From assembly GCF_900018785.1 (NCBI RefSeq), contig NZ_FCOY01000007.1:124001-188000 (forward strand): a stretch of 64,000 bases of DNA. The letters run 5' to 3'. The DNA comes from Xanthomonas massiliensis (GTDB taxonomy: Bacteria; Pseudomonadota; Gammaproteobacteria; Xanthomonadales; Xanthomonadaceae). The position numbers were made by a program, and so were the translations under genes. Shown piece after piece: positions 18,484 through 26,311 of this stretch. Below the pieces are notes generated by a model. It saw nothing but the letters and a program-made list of their open reading frames with translations. It was not told where the DNA came from and ran no database searches. Within the stretch, counting starts at the first letter, position 1. Each line of letters starts with the position of its first letter.

Positions 18484-20085
18484 ATGTCCGAAGTCTCCCA
18501 GGAAGCCGCGCGCCGCCGCACTTTCGCCATCATCTCCCACCCCGACGCCGGCAAGACCACGCTGACCGAGAAGCTGCTGCTGTTCGGCGGGGCGATCCAG
18601 ATGGCCGGCTCGGTCAAGGGCCGCAAGGCCGCCCGCCACGCCACCTCGGACTGGATGGCGCTGGAGAAGGAGCGCGGCATCTCGGTCACCTCCTCGGTGA
18701 TGCAGTTCCCCTACGAGGACAAGATCGTCAACCTGCTCGACACCCCCGGCCACGCCGACTTCGGCGAGGACACCTACCGCGTGCTCACCGCGGTGGACTC
18801 GGCGCTGATGGTGATCGACGTGGCCAAGGGCGTGGAGGAACGCACCATCAAGCTGATGGAGGTGTGCCGGCTGCGCGACACCCCGATCATGACCTTCGTC
18901 AACAAGCTCGACCGCGAGGGCAAGGAACCGATCGAGCTGCTCGACGAAGTGGAGACCGTGCTGGGCATCAAGTGCGCGCCGGTCACCTGGCCGATCGGCA
19001 TGGGCCAGCGCCTGAAGGGCGTGGTCCACCTGGTCACCGGCGAGGTCCACCTGTACGAGGCCGGACGCAACTTCACCCGCCAGGATTCGACCATCTTCGC
19101 CTCGATCGACGACCCGGCGCTGGAGGCGCGCATCGGCGCGCAGATGCTGGCCGAGCTGCGCGAGGAACTGGAGCTGGTGCAGGGCGCCAGCGACCCGTTC
19201 GACGAGGCCGAGTACCTGGCCGGCCGGCAGACGCCGGTGTTCTTCGGCTCGGCGGTCAACAACTTCGGCGTGCAGCCGCTGCTGGACTTCTTCGTCGCCC
19301 ACGCGCCGCCGCCGCAACCGCACGCCACCACCGGCCGCATCGTGCAGCCGGACGAGGAAAAGCTCAGCGGTTTCGTGTTCAAGATCCAGGCCAACATGGA
19401 CCCGCAGCACCGCGACCGGGTCGCGTTCATGCGCGTGTGCTCGGGCAAGTTCGTTGCCGGCATGAAGGCCTTCCACGTGCGCACCGGCAAGGAAGTGAAG
19501 CTGGCCAACGCGCTGACCTTCATGGCCTCGGACCGCGAGATCGCCGAGAGCGCCTTCCCCGGCGACGTGATCGGCATCCACAACCACGGCACGATCGCCA
19601 TCGGCGACACCTTCACCGAGGGCGAGAAGCTGCAGTTCACCGGCATCCCCAACTTCGCCCCGGAGCTGTTCCGGCGCGCGCGCCTGCGCGACCCGCTCAA
19701 GCTCAAGCAGTTGCAGAAGGGCCTGGCGCAGCTGTCCGAGGAAGGCGCCACCCAGTTCTTCCGCCCGCTGATGAGCAACGACCTGATCCTCGGCGCGGTC
19801 GGCGTGCTGCAGTTCGACGTGGTCGCCTACCGGCTCAAGGACGAGTACGGCGTGGACGCCAGCTTCGAGCCGGTGGCCGTGACCACCGCCCGCTGGATCC
19901 GCTGCGACGACACCAGGACGCTGGAGGAGTTCCGCGAGAAGAACGCCCTGCACCTGTCCCTGGACGCGGCCGGCGAACTGGTCTACCTGGCACCGACCCG
20001 GGTCAACCTGGAGCTGGCCCGCGAGCGCGCGCCCGGCGTGCAGTTCGATGCCACCCGCGAGCATGCCGCCAGCATCGCCGGATGA
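18484..20085 (+). CDS. prfC: Peptide chain release factor 3 (RF3)
   Basis: This 533-residue translational GTPase recycles RF1/RF2 from the ribosome after termination. The GTP-binding domain has G1 [13 protein letters not shown] (about 19-31), G3 DTPGHADF, and G4 NKLD; G2 lies in [11 protein letters not shown]. Two beta-barrel domains and the RF3-specific C-terminal domain follow (about 280-530). Length is the family norm. A perfect TATAAT (18431-18436) lies 48 bases upstream of the ATG, with CGGAG as ribosome-binding site. It forms a single-gene unit. Confidence 0.97.
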   Translation: MSEVSQEAARRRTFAIISHPDAGKTTLTEKLLLFGGAIQMAGSVKGRKAARHATSDWMALEKERGISVTSSVMQFPYEDKIVNLLDTPGHADFGEDTYRVLTAVDSALMVIDVAKGVEERTIKLMEVCRLRDTPIMTFVNKLDREGKEPIELLDEVETVLGIKCAPVTWPIGMGQRLKGVVHLVTGEVHLYEAGRNFTRQDSTIFASIDDPALEARIGAQMLAELREELELVQGASDPFDEAEYLAGRQTPVFFGSAVNNFGVQPLLDFFVAHAPPPQPHATTGRIVQPDEEKLSGFVFKIQANMDPQHRDRVAFMRVCSGKFVAGMKAFHVRTGKEVKLANALTFMASDREIAESAFPGDVIGIHNHGTIAIGDTFTEGEKLQFTGIPNFAPELFRRARLRDPLKLKQLQKGLAQLSEEGATQFFRPLMSNDLILGAVGVLQFDVVAYRLKDEYGVDASFEPVAVTTARWIRCDDTRTLEEFREKNALHLSLDAAGELVYLAPTRVNLELARERAPGVQFDATREHAASIAG

Positions 20086-20182
20086 ACCGGCCGGGGTGAA
20101 TCCGTCCGCCGGCTAAACCGGGGTGCCGGCGCCGGCCCGGCGCAGATGCGAACCGCTCGCGATTGGATTACCGTGTGGGCTG

Positions 20183-20827
20183 ATGGACGCCCACGCCGCC
20201 CCCTCCACCGACTTCCGCGACGAGCTGGCCAGCGCGCTCACCCATGGCTTGGGCGCGATCGCCGCGCTGGCCGGCGGTGCCGTGCTGATCACGCTCTCGG
20301 CGATCTATGGCGACGGCTGGCAACTGGGCACGTCCATCGTGTTCAGCGTCACCCTGTTGCTGCTGTACGTGGCCTCCACCCTGTACCACGCGATCCCGCA
20401 CCCGGGCGCCAAGGCGCGGCTGCAGGTGTTCGACCATTGCTGCATCTACCTGCTGATCGCCGGCACCTATACCCCGTTCCTGCTGGTCTCGATGCGCGGG
20501 CCCTGGGGCTGGAGCCTGTTCGCCGCGATCTGGGCCATCGCCGTGGCGGGCGTGGCGTTCAAGCTGTTCTACACCGGCCGTTTCCGGCTGCTGTCGACCC
20601 TGCTCTACCTCGCCATGGGCTGGCTGATCGTGGTCGCCCTCGCGCCGCTGCTCAGGTCGGTGGACGCCTGGACGCTGGGCTGGCTGCTGGCCGGCGGCGT
20701 GTTCTACACGCTGGGTACCTATTTCTACCAGCGCGACTCGATCCGCTACTTCCACGCCATCTGGCACCTGTTCGTCCTGGCCGGCAGCGTCTGCCATTTC
20801 GTCGCGGTGACCTCGCAGGTGCTCTGA
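20183..20827 (+). CDS. Hemolysin III family (TrhA/YqfA-like) membrane protein
   Basis: This 214-residue integral membrane protein has seven predicted helices of the PAQR/hemolysin III superfamily. The family residues are visible: ELASALTHGLGAIAAL at the N-terminus, STLYHAIPH (metal-site Ser/His region), FDHCCIYLLIAGTYTPF (Asp/His), and YFHAIWHLFVLAGSVCHFVAV near the end (His residues). Homologues affect membrane fluidity homeostasis; 'hemolysin' is historical. The ATG at 20183 precedes the first conserved segment. It stands between prfC and a diguanylate cyclase with no sign of functional linkage. Confidence 0.9.
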   Translation: MDAHAAPSTDFRDELASALTHGLGAIAALAGGAVLITLSAIYGDGWQLGTSIVFSVTLLLLYVASTLYHAIPHPGAKARLQVFDHCCIYLLIAGTYTPFLLVSMRGPWGWSLFAAIWAIAVAGVAFKLFYTGRFRLLSTLLYLAMGWLIVVALAPLLRSVDAWTLGWLLAGGVFYTLGTYFYQRDSIRYFHAIWHLFVLAGSVCHFVAVTSQVL

Positions 20828-20914
20828 GCGGCGCCGGCACTTCACGGCCGATCCGGTAGATTGGCCGCCCCTCGCCCGTTCCCCGCCCGTCCCGTGACAT
20901 CCCCCGGCAACCGG

Positions 20915-22471
20915 ATGCCCCGCTTCAACCTGCGCCAGCTGATCCTGCTGCTGTCGGTCGCCTCGGTGGTGTTCACCCTGCTCAGCGCCCTCTATGCCAG
21001 CCACCGGGTGCAGCACGAGATGCTCGTGCGCAACACCCTGGAGGCCAACCGCGTCTATGCGCGCAAGCTGGCCGAGACCGCCGACAACTACATCGACGCC
21101 CTGCAGCACGAAATGGCCTATTCGGCCACGCTGATGGGCCGGCACTGGCCGCAGCGGCAGACGCTGCTGGCCGAGGCCGCGCGGCTGCGCGGACAGGCCA
21201 ACAACTACAACTCCGTGCTGGTGATCGACGCGCACGGCCGGGTACTGGCCAACGCGCCCGCCGGGCTGGGACTGGTGGGACGCGAGCTGACCAGCCGCGG
21301 CACCCGGCTCTCGCTCGAGCAGCGCGAGCCGCTGGTCACCCCGCCCTTCACCGGCGCCACCGGGCGGCTGGTCATCATGATCACCCACCCGATCCGCGAT
21401 GCCGACGGGCACTACCTCGGGTTCGTGGCCGGCACCATCTACCTGCAGGAACGCAACCTGCTGCAGACCATCCTCGGCCAGCACTACTACCAGGACGGCT
21501 CCTACCTGTACGTGGTGGACCGGCACGGCGACATCCTCTACCACCCCGACCGCGAACGCATCGGCAAGCCCACGCCCCCCACCCCGATCACCCGCCAGGC
21601 GATGGCGGGCGCCACCGGCAGCCTGCGCGCGGTCAACAGCCGCGGCATGGACATGCTGGCCGGGTTCTCGGCGATGCGCGACACCGACTGGGGCATTGTC
21701 TCGCAACGGCCGGCCAGGGCCGCCCTGGCCGAGCTGGACCACACCGTGCCGCTCACCTTGCTCTACACCCTGCCGCTGTTCCTGCTGGCGCTGATCGGCC
21801 TGTGGCTGTTCTCGCGGCTGATCGCGCGGCCGCTGTGGCAACTGGCGCGGCGCGCCAGGGGAATGGACGGTCCCGACTCGCAGCAGGCCATCGCCAGCGT
21901 GCGCGCCTGGTACTTCGAGGCTGCGCAGCTGAAGAAATCGATCCTCACCGGTCTGGCATTGCTGGACCGCAAGATCCGCGTGCTCAACCGCGAATCCACC
22001 ACCGACCCGCTCACCGGGCTGGTCAACCGCCGCGGCATGCAGGCCTGCCTGGACGACTGGACCGCCCGGCGCCAGCCCTTCGCCGTGCTGATGCTGGACA
22101 TCGACCACTTCAAGCAGGTCAACGACCGCTGGGGGCACGCCAAGGGCGACGAGGTGCTGCGCTTCTTCGGCGAACTGCTGCAGCGCAGCTTCCGTCCGGA
22201 CGATGTCCCGTGCCGCAGCGGCGGCGAGGAATTCACCGTGCTCCTGCCGGGCATGCCCCCGGAGCAGGCGCTGGCCGCGGCCACGCGCCTGCGCGGGCGC
22301 CTGGCCGACGCGCCCTCGCCGACCGGCACGCCGATCACCGTGTCCATCGGCGTGGCCCATTGGCCGGCCACGGCCGATGACGTGGGCGCGGTACTGGAGC
22401 GGGCCGATGCGGCGCTGTACCGGGCCAAGGAAGGCGGGCGCGATCGCGTCGAGGTCGCCGATACGGAGTGA
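20915..22471 (+). CDS. Cache-domain diguanylate cyclase
   Basis: This 518-residue inner-membrane sensor has an N-terminal transmembrane helix (about 5-28), a periplasmic double-Cache-like ligand domain (about 35-275), a second helix (about 288-310) and a cytoplasmic GGDEF domain (about 365-515). The active site is intact, SGGEEF, with substrate-binding DIDHFKQVNDRWGH. The product-inhibition site RPDD lies five residues before GGEEF. It should make c-di-GMP in response to a small periplasmic ligand. The ATG at 20915 starts the helix; a GTG at 20894 is an alternative. Confidence 0.92.
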   Translation: MPRFNLRQLILLLSVASVVFTLLSALYASHRVQHEMLVRNTLEANRVYARKLAETADNYIDALQHEMAYSATLMGRHWPQRQTLLAEAARLRGQANNYNSVLVIDAHGRVLANAPAGLGLVGRELTSRGTRLSLEQREPLVTPPFTGATGRLVIMITHPIRDADGHYLGFVAGTIYLQERNLLQTILGQHYYQDGSYLYVVDRHGDILYHPDRERIGKPTPPTPITRQAMAGATGSLRAVNSRGMDMLAGFSAMRDTDWGIVSQRPARAALAELDHTVPLTLLYTLPLFLLALIGLWLFSRLIARPLWQLARRARGMDGPDSQQAIASVRAWYFEAAQLKKSILTGLALLDRKIRVLNRESTTDPLTGLVNRRGMQACLDDWTARRQPFAVLMLDIDHFKQVNDRWGHAKGDEVLRFFGELLQRSFRPDDVPCRSGGEEFTVLLPGMPPEQALAAATRLRGRLADAPSPTGTPITVSIGVAHWPATADDVGAVLERADAALYRAKEGGRDRVEVADTE

Positions 22472-22487
22472 CGATGCGCCGCGGCGA

Positions 22488-23456
22488 TCAGGGGCGGTCG
22501 TCGTCGCCCGCGACACCGGTGCGCGCCGGCACCACGTCGGCCACCAGGTACAGCGGCCGCTGCTTGGACTCCAGGTACAGCCGCCCGAGGTATTCGCCGA
22601 TCAGGCCGAGCGCGATCAGCTGGATGCCGCCCAGCAGCAGGATGACCGTCATCATCGTCGGCCAGCCGGCCACCGGATCGCCCCACACCGCCGCCTTGAA
22701 CAGGATCCAGGCCGCATAGCCGAAGGCCACCAGCGCGGTGGCCAGGCCGAGGTAGGTCGCCACCCGCAGCGGCGCGGTGGAGAAGCTGGTGATGCCCTCC
22801 AGGGCGAAGTTCCACAGCCGCCACAGGTTGAACTTGCTGGACCCGGCCAGGCGCGGCTGGCGATGGTAGGGCACCGCGACCTGGCGCAGGCCGACCCAGC
22901 CGAACAGCCCCTTCATGAAGCGCTGGCGCTCGCGCAACTGGCGCAGTCCCGCCAGCGCCTGCGGCGACAGCAGGCGGAAATCGCCGGTGTCGGCCGGGAT
23001 CGGCGTGCGCGACAGGTGCCCGATCACCCGGTAGAACGCGGCGGCGGTGACGCGCCGCAGCCAACCATCGCCCGTGCGTGCCACGCGCGTGCCGTAGACG
23101 TTGTCGTAGCCCTGCGCCCACCACGCCACCAGGCGCGGGATCAGTTCCGGCGGGTCCTGGCCGTCGGCATCGAGCAGGATTGCCGCCCCTTCCCGTACCC
23201 GGTCCAGTCCCGCGGTCAGCGCCGCTTCCTTGCCGAAGTTGCGCGACAGGCGCAGTGCCTCCACCCGCGGGTCCTGCGCCGCCAGCGCGGCGATCACCGC
23301 CCAGGTGTCGTCGCTGCTGCCGTCGTCGACATACAGTACGCCCGGATCGAGCTGCGGCAACGCCTCGAACACCGCCTGCAGGCGCGCATGCAGCCGGGGC
23401 AGGCTCGCCGCCTCGTTGCAGGCGGCCACCACCACCGTCAATCGTTGTCTGGTCAT
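22488..23456 (-). CDS. Polyprenyl-phosphate glycosyltransferase family 2 (GtrB/DPM1-like)
   Basis: This 322-residue membrane enzyme transfers a sugar from a nucleotide to undecaprenyl phosphate. The GT2 domain (1-230) has VVVAACNEAASL, VDDGSSDDTW, LLDADGQDPPELI (metal-binding DAD), and DTGDFRLLS followed by RQRFMKGLFGWVG. Two C-terminal helices (about 235-300) end in LGLIGEYLGRLYLESKQRP, typical of the GtrB/ArnC group. It lies 19 bases downstream of mtgA in the same direction, so the pair may be co-transcribed, linking it to envelope assembly. The sugar cannot be inferred. Confidence 0.9.
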   Translation of the reverse strand: MTRQRLTVVVAACNEAASLPRLHARLQAVFEALPQLDPGVLYVDDGSSDDTWAVIAALAAQDPRVEALRLSRNFGKEAALTAGLDRVREGAAILLDADGQDPPELIPRLVAWWAQGYDNVYGTRVARTGDGWLRRVTAAAFYRVIGHLSRTPIPADTGDFRLLSPQALAGLRQLRERQRFMKGLFGWVGLRQVAVPYHRQPRLAGSSKFNLWRLWNFALEGITSFSTAPLRVATYLGLATALVAFGYAAWILFKAAVWGDPVAGWPTMMTVILLLGGIQLIALGLIGEYLGRLYLESKQRPLYLVADVVPARTGVAGDDDRP

Positions 23457-23475
23457 GGCGCCATGGTAGCCGCGG

Positions 23476-24192
23476 TCAACGCGGCCCCAGGTAGGCAGGT
23501 CCGCCCAGTTGCGCGGCCTGGCGCTGGATCCACGCCGCGCGCCGCTGCACGAACGGCCCCGGGCGGGCGGCATCGTAGCGGCGCGGCGACGGCAGCACCG
23601 CGGCCAGCAGGGCGCTCTGCGCCGGGGTCAGGCGGGCGGCATCCTTGTGCCAGAAATGGCGGGCCGCCGCTTGCGCCCCGTACACGCCGTCACCGAACTC
23701 GGCGACGTTGGCGTACATCTCCAGGATCCGCCGTTTCGGCCAGAACAGTTCGATCAGTACGGTGTACCAGGCCTCGAGCGCCTTGCGCGGCCAGCTGCGA
23801 CCGGACCACAGGAACAGGTTCTTGGCGACCTGCTGGCTGATCGTGCTGGCGCCACGCACGCGCCCGCCCCGGGCATTGTGGTCGCGCGCCTTCTCGATGG
23901 CGGCCAGGTCGAAACCATGGTGGAACGGGAAACGCTGGTCCTCGGCGGCCACCAGCGAAATCCCCACGCTGGGAGCCATCGCCTCCAGGTCGCACCAGCG
24001 ATGCTGCAAGCTGAAATCGCCCTGGCCGTGGAGCCAGGCCCCGAGCTGGCGCTCGACCATCATCGCCGACACCGGCGGATCGATGAAACGCAGCACGAGC
24101 ACCTGCAGCACGGTGATGCCGGCCAATCCCAGCGGGACGGCCAGCAACCAGCGCCAGAGCCGGCTCTTGCGCGACTGCCTCGGAGCCCCCAT
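23476..24192 (-). CDS. mtgA: Monofunctional biosynthetic peptidoglycan transglycosylase
   Basis: This 238-residue inner-membrane enzyme polymerises lipid II into glycan strands. One N-terminal anchor (about 14-35) precedes the GT51 domain. The motifs are [17 protein letters not shown] (catalytic Glu), [38 protein letters not shown] and MYANVAEFG. Length is normal for MtgA. It diverges from hslO and is followed by a glycosyltransferase. Confidence 0.96.
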   Translation of the reverse strand: MGAPRQSRKSRLWRWLLAVPLGLAGITVLQVLVLRFIDPPVSAMMVERQLGAWLHGQGDFSLQHRWCDLEAMAPSVGISLVAAEDQRFPFHHGFDLAAIEKARDHNARGGRVRGASTISQQVAKNLFLWSGRSWPRKALEAWYTVLIELFWPKRRILEMYANVAEFGDGVYGAQAAARHFWHKDAARLTPAQSALLAAVLPSPRRYDAARPGPFVQRRAAWIQRQAAQLGGPAYLGPR

Positions 24193-24251
24193 CTGTCCCG
24201 CATCCTTCCCTCGACAAGGGCCGCATTATCGTCCATGCGGCCGTCCTTCCC

Positions 24252-25169
24252 ATGGAAACTCCGATGAATGCTCCCGAATCGCGCGACAGCCTGCTCCGCT
24301 TCCTGCTGCCGGCCGCCGGCGTACGCGGGGTGCACGTCGCCCTCGACGAGACCTGGACCGGGCTCCTGGCCCATGCGCACTACCCGCCGGCCATCCGCGA
24401 ACTGCTCGGCGAAGCCTGCGCCGCGGCCGCCCTGTTCACCGGGCACACCAAGGTCGACGGCCGCCTGTCCATCCAGCTGCGCGCGGACGGCGACCCGCTG
24501 AGCACCCTGTTCGCCGAATGCGCCGCCGACGGCCAGATCCGCGGCATCGCGCGCCACGCGCCGCAGGCCGACATCGCGCGGGACCTGCTCCGGCTGGGCG
24601 AACACGCACTGCTGGCCATCACCATCGAGAATCCCGGCCTGGATCCGCGCGAACCGCAGCGCTACCAGAGCCTGGTGGAGCTGGCCTCCCCCAGCCTGAG
24701 CGAGGCTTTCCAGGCCTATTTCCTCCAGTCCGAGCAGTTGCCCACGCGCCTGTTGCTCGCCGCCGACGGCACCCAGGCCCGCGGCCTGCTGCTGCAGAAG
24801 CTGCCGGGCGATGCCGGCGACGCGGATGGCTGGAACCGCATCGGGGCGCTGTTTGACACGCTCGACGAGCGCGAGTTGCTGGCCGTGGCGGCCGGCCCCC
24901 TGGTGCACCGGCTGTTCCACGAGGAGGATCCACGGCTGCTCGGCACGCGCCCGCTGCGCTTCGGCTGCTCGTGTTCGCGCGAGCGCGTGGCCGACGTGCT
25001 GCGTTCGCTGGGCGAGGACGAGGCCCGCCAGGCCGCGGCGGCCACCGGCGGCGTGGTCGAGGTGCGCTGCGAATTCTGCGGCCAGCAGTACCGTTTCCCC
25101 GGCGACGAGCTGCCCGCTCTGTTCTCCCCTCGCATGGCGCATGCGGCGCCTCCCGCGCACCTGCAATGA
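24252..25169 (+). CDS. hslO: Hsp33 redox-regulated holding chaperone
   Basis: This 305-residue cytosolic chaperone is activated by oxidative unfolding. The N-terminal folded domain carries HTKVDGRLSIQLRADG and ends in a linker. The C-terminal zinc centre has CSC and CEFC motifs (about residues 237-274), the four cysteines of the redox switch. The first ATG is 24252; an in-frame ATG at 24264 with GGAAAC upstream is also possible. It diverges from mtgA. No terminator is visible after it. Confidence 0.96.
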   Translation: METPMNAPESRDSLLRFLLPAAGVRGVHVALDETWTGLLAHAHYPPAIRELLGEACAAAALFTGHTKVDGRLSIQLRADGDPLSTLFAECAADGQIRGIARHAPQADIARDLLRLGEHALLAITIENPGLDPREPQRYQSLVELASPSLSEAFQAYFLQSEQLPTRLLLAADGTQARGLLLQKLPGDAGDADGWNRIGALFDTLDERELLAVAAGPLVHRLFHEEDPRLLGTRPLRFGCSCSRERVADVLRSLGEDEARQAAAATGGVVEVRCEFCGQQYRFPGDELPALFSPRMAHAAPPAHLQ

Positions 25170-25181
25170 GACGCGGTGCGC

Positions 25182-25210
25182 TTGTTAAAGAATCATGAAT
25201 CGCCTAGCAT
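25182..25210 (+). promoter_or_regulatory. Promoter of the exported-protein gene
   Basis: TTGTTA (25182-25187), a 17-base spacer and TAGCAT (25205-25210) give a plausible housekeeping promoter about 50 bases before the start at 25263. The spacer is locally AT-rich against the GC-rich background. Confidence 0.5.
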
Positions 25211-25262
25211 TCCTGCCTACGCTTGGGGAACTTGCACGCTCCGCACTGGTCTTTGGGACACG

Positions 25263-26135
25263 ATGAGCCCGTTCATGCGCCTGCCGTTGGCCTTCATGCT
25301 CGCCCTTTCGATGGCGACGGGCGCGCACGCACAGTCGAAGGCCAGGACGCTTCCGCAGCAACCCTCCACGGTCCTGCCGGTCTGGAACAAGGGCAGCGGC
25401 AAGGTGGAAGCGCTGCTCTACCTGGAACCGACCGGCGAGCAGGGCGTCGGGGCGCGCTGGCACTTCGGCCGCAATTCCCTCGATGCGGTATTCGGCCTGT
25501 CCAAGGGCGATTCCCTGGGGCTGCTGTGCAACAGCGGCGGCAGCACCAGCATCTCGGGCCTGGCCAGCCGCTGCATGTTGGCCACGCTCGGCAACGACGC
25601 CGATGACACCTCCTCCGCCACCCATCACCTTTCGGCCAACGTGGCCTTCAACCGCGGCAGCAACACCGTCGGCGTGGCCGCCGGTGCCGGGCAAGGCACG
25701 CTGCCGGCCTGGCTGACGGGCAACACCAAGTCCCCGTCTTCGCGGGTCCAGCAGAACGACCTGACCGTGTTCGGTCAGAAGAACATCGGTGCCGAAGGCT
25801 ACGTCTCCATCGCCGGCACCTATGCCCGGGCACGCCTGGTCCCCCTGGCCGATGCAACCCCGGCAATGGTCGACCAGTGGGACAACAAGACCCTCAGCGT
25901 CGGGGGCGGTTACGGGGCATTCAGCGCCAGCGTCATCGGACGCGTCGTCGATGCACCCGGCCAGGGCCGCTGGGAAGGCCTCGGCCTGGGCGTCACCTGG
26001 CGCACGCCATGGAGCGGCCGGCTCACCGTAGGCGCCGAAAATGTGATCAGCCGCGGCAAAAACCCGTTCGCGCCGAACAACAGCAGCAACGATGAGGGCA
26101 CCGTGCCCTACGTCCGCTACGAGCAGGACTTGTAG
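25263..26135 (+). CDS. Exported protein with receptor-like C-terminal beta module
   Basis: I do not recognise a named family. The 290-residue product has a signal peptide (about 1-23, ending ATGAHAQ). The rest is rich in alternating polar/hydrophobic stretches and glycines, as in small outer-membrane beta-barrels, with two cysteines about 22 residues apart (LLCNSG, SRCMLA). Its last 50 residues (TW..PW.G..TVGA.NV....NP, then NNSS) closely follow the last strands of the TonB receptor encoded 177 bases downstream. The final residue is Leu, not the usual aromatic. It probably works with or derives from that receptor; the function is unknown. Confidence 0.75.
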   Translation: MSPFMRLPLAFMLALSMATGAHAQSKARTLPQQPSTVLPVWNKGSGKVEALLYLEPTGEQGVGARWHFGRNSLDAVFGLSKGDSLGLLCNSGGSTSISGLASRCMLATLGNDADDTSSATHHLSANVAFNRGSNTVGVAAGAGQGTLPAWLTGNTKSPSSRVQQNDLTVFGQKNIGAEGYVSIAGTYARARLVPLADATPAMVDQWDNKTLSVGGGYGAFSASVIGRVVDAPGQGRWEGLGLGVTWRTPWSGRLTVGAENVISRGKNPFAPNNSSNDEGTVPYVRYEQDL

Positions 26136-26190
26136 GAAATTCCGCGCTGCAACATGGATTTCGGCCGCTCGCGACGGCTTTTAACGACTC

Positions 26191-26219
26191 TTTAATTCGG
26201 CCTGCAAGGTGACTACCAT
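26191..26219 (+). promoter_or_regulatory. Promoter of the large TonB receptor gene
   Basis: TTTAAT (26191-26196), a 17-base spacer and TACCAT (26214-26219) predict a start near 26226 and a leader of about 85 bases. The leader contains two CCTGCAGGC copies (26228-26236, 26260-26268) and three CTTGG segments that could compete for CCAAG at 26284-26288. Confidence 0.5.
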
Positions 26220-26311
26220 CGGTCCACCCTGCAGGCCTTGGCTCTCTCCTTGGGCGCCTCCTGCAGGCAATCCTTGGCTTTACCCAAGAATCCACTTGGA
26301 GAGAGAACGTT

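Noticed and set aside
26284..26299. CCAAG/CTTGG hairpin as a terminator before the TonB receptor
   Set aside because: Stem of five bp, no T-run, and it overlaps the ribosome-binding site; better seen as a leader structure.
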